Assembly (NCBI GenBank): GCA_004028495.1
Contig: MTKS01000071.1
Coordinates: 1 to 7,383, forward strand
Direction of reading: 5' to 3'
DNA from: Candidatus Electrothrix marina
GTDB taxonomy: Bacteria; Desulfobacterota; Desulfobulbia; Desulfobulbales; Desulfobulbaceae
DNA: 7,383 nt
Below the pieces are notes generated by a model. The model saw nothing but the letters and a program-made list of their open reading frames with translations. It searched no databases and was not told where the DNA came from. Below are positions 6,105 through 7,383 of the stretch, one piece after another. The position numbers and the translations under genes are program-made. Within the stretch, counting starts at the first letter, position 1. Each line of letters starts with the position of its first letter.

Positions 6105-7064
6105 TCAGCCGTAGCTTGAAACGGAGGAGTCGCCCACGCTGTTTCCTTCCTGCCGCCAGCTTGCAAGCACCTCGTCAAAGGGGACACCAGCAGCAATGGC
6201 GGCAGCACCTATGGCAGACAGGGCAGCATAGGGCAGAACGTCAAGTGCTGCCTGATGTTCCTGGCTTTTTAAACGTAGCGGTTTCAGTACTGGTAAATTT
6301 TTTATCTGTTCCGGGAATATGCCAAGGTCAATGACCTTGTGTTTCGGATAGTTGATTTTCCGCTTCATTGCTCCGCCCTTCTCTGTGGCATCGTGGAGCA
6401 GATATATCGGCAGGTCGGAAGATGCTTTAAGCAGTATCTTCGCCCGTTCCGCAATATAGGAAGGATAACCGTCCGCACTGAAGATTAGTGCCCGCTGATC
6501 AGTATGAAAGCCGTTTTTGACCAGCAGATCGACCAAGAGCCGGCGTTCTACAATAATGACCCGTTCAACCCCGTAGTCGTACAGATCCCCTTCCGGAAAT
6601 TGAGGAGGCGGATGGTGCAGGGACGGCTTTACAAGCATTTTACGCGGGATTCCTTTAGCGTATGACCATTTTTCCACCTGTTTTCTGAATTCCTCTCGAT
6701 TTGGCGGAGTACGGAGTGCGATAACGTGTATCAGGACGGTGCCCGACAGCAGGAAAAAGAAAAGGAGGATAGATTTCTCTTGGAATATCTTAACCAAAAT
6801 TGCAAAGGCAAAAAATCCTAAAACAATATACCTGGAAACGATGGTGAACAGACTTATTGTACCTTTCACCCTGCACCAGGCAGTGTAAAGTTGAGAAAAT
6901 GTGAAATAATAGCGGCCATCCGCACTGGCCTTCTTGACAAGATTGAGAAACTTGTTGTCTGTCATGCCCTTATCCCTGTCAGGACTGAAGACAAACTGAT
7001 ACCTGCACCTGCAACGGGTTCCGTATTTCTTTTTATGGTTACTTCTGCAGTTCGGGCAAAGCAT
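6105..7064 (-). CDS. Zinc-ribbon membrane protein of unknown function
   Basis: The 319-residue product starts with a probable zinc ribbon, CPNC at 3-6 and CRC at 18-20. A conserved-looking segment around 36-64 (TDNKFLNLVKKAS and TFSQLYTAWC) follows, then two membrane helices at about 74-92 and 98-117. The cytoplasmic part from about 165 to 250 alternates strands and helices: RVIIVERRLLVDLLVKNG, then ALIFSADGYPS, then LPIYLLHDATEKG. With Glu173 and the HDAT segment this recalls a Toprim or Rossmann-like fold, but that is only a resemblance by eye. A further hydrophobic stretch lies at 274-293. The ATG is preceded by GGAG at 7070-7073 (minus strand), 5 bases upstream. The gene is convergent with the asparagine-synthetase-like gene, with 13 bases between the stops and no terminator hairpin seen there. 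I do not recognise the family. Confidence 0.85.
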   Translation of the reverse strand: MLCPNCRSNHKKKYGTRCRCRYQFVFSPDRDKGMTDNKFLNLVKKASADGRYYFTFSQLYTAWCRVKGTISLFTIVSRYIVLGFFAFAILVKIFQEKSILLFFFLLSGTVLIHVIALRTPPNREEFRKQVEKWSYAKGIPRKMLVKPSLHHPPPQFPEGDLYDYGVERVIIVERRLLVDLLVKNGFHTDQRALIFSADGYPSYIAERAKILLKASSDLPIYLLHDATEKGGAMKRKINYPKHKVIDLGIFPEQIKNLPVLKPLRLKSQEHQAALDVLPYAALSAIGAAAIAAGVPFDEVLASWRQEGNSVGDSSVSSYG

Positions 7065-7250
7065 CTCGGCTCCATTTTGTAATTTTCTTCCCTGTTTCCC
7101 TGTACATTTCAGGCGGCATCGTGCAGCCTGCGCAATGAAAAAGATACTTCAATATCAGCAGGAAAGCAATTGCTTCTTCGTGGATTGTCCGGTATCTTAG
7201 TGCAGTTGCCTTCATCACAACTTCTCAATGAACTCATTTTTCTGCACGCC

Positions 7251-7383
7251 ATGATGCCCGCACATCCTCCATTCTCCGCTGTCAACGGCCTCCTGCTCAT
7301 CCTTGCCTATGGTCTGTGTGCTTTCGCGCTGACATGGTTGTCCATAAAAGGCAGGGCTGTCAGTAAACTCGAATTTTTGTTGG
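7251..7383 (+). CDS. N-terminal fragment of a membrane protein, possibly a sodium:solute symporter
   Basis: An open frame runs off the right edge. From ATG 7251 (or ATG 7254) it encodes 44 residues: a short leader MMPAHPPFSAVN, one hydrophobic helix GLLLILAYGLCAFALTWLSI, then KGRAVSKLEFLL. Sodium:solute symporters typically start with one helix followed by a basic segment and a motif like EFLLAGR, which this resembles. The frame stays open upstream to before 7110, and no good Shine-Dalgarno sequence precedes either ATG, so the true start could be a non-ATG codon such as TTG 7206. The upstream stretch 7065-7250 separates this gene from the divergent minus-strand gene and should hold both promoters. 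I saw no convincing hexamer pair there, only a tandem TTCCCTGT at about 7088-7103. Confidence 0.45.
   Translation, partial: MMPAHPPFSAVNGLLLILAYGLCAFALTWLSIKGRAVSKLEFLL

Noticed and set aside
5768..6208. Minus-strand open frame spanning the end of the asparagine-synthetase-like gene
   Set aside because: It overlaps two well-supported genes, and the product is proline-rich and low in structure.
7135..7200. Plus-strand 21-codon frame beginning MKKILQYQQ
   Set aside because: It has no Shine-Dalgarno sequence, no repeated control codons and no terminator after it, so a leader peptide is not supported.
7109..7300. Minus-strand 63-codon frame near the right edge
   Set aside because: It has no ribosome site and an odd Cys, Arg and Ser-rich composition. 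It overlaps the better membrane-protein frame on the plus strand.

Overview
The window looks like a chromosomal segment of a moderate-GC Gram-negative bacterium, most likely a sulfate-reducer-type deltaproteobacterium (Desulfobacterota, Desulfobulbales-like). The reasons are the mixed codon usage, Sec-type exported proteins including a CreA homologue, and what looks like a selenoprotein gene with its own SECIS hairpin, a trait common in that group. The taxon is an inference. No mobile element, CRISPR array, rRNA or tRNA gene was seen.

Layout. Positions 1-164 hold the 3' end of an unidentified plus-strand gene. It is translationally coupled (TAATG) to a YgjP-like zinc metallopeptidase gene (164-865). 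A 333-base gap (866-1198) follows and is fully explained as a leucine attenuator: a sigma-70 promoter (889-916), a 31-codon leader peptide with 11 leucines (958-1053), mutually exclusive 1:2 and 2:3 RNA pairings (1012-1088), and a perfect 12-bp terminator hairpin with a U run (1079-1115). It controls leuA, a 2-isopropylmalate synthase (1199-2896).

Downstream of leuA, with short gaps, two one-base overlaps or near-overlaps and no visible terminator, come five more plus-strand genes: creA (2930-3436), a small TusA/SirA-like sulfurtransferase gene with an in-frame UGA at its catalytic cysteine position (3451-3699), a 69-residue two-helix membrane protein (3699-3908), an exported TPR protein (3921-4364), and an asparagine-synthetase-like enzyme (4367-6091). 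The last has lost its glutaminase nucleophile and a conserved synthetase-site glutamate. These probably form one transcription unit, so leucine supply may set the expression of all six genes.

Convergent to this unit is a minus-strand gene (7064-6105) for an unrecognised zinc-ribbon membrane protein. The right edge holds the start of a plus-strand membrane protein, tentatively a sodium:solute symporter (7251 to the window end).

The two most notable items are ones that simple ORF calling misses: the selenocysteine-containing TusA-like gene, with its hairpin exactly 11 nt after the UGA, and the complete leucine attenuator. The joint function of the creA to asparagine-synthetase-like block is unknown. 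Its parts (a sulfur or selenium carrier, an ATP-dependent amide-forming enzyme, two exported proteins and a membrane protein) would fit a small modification pathway, but this is speculation.
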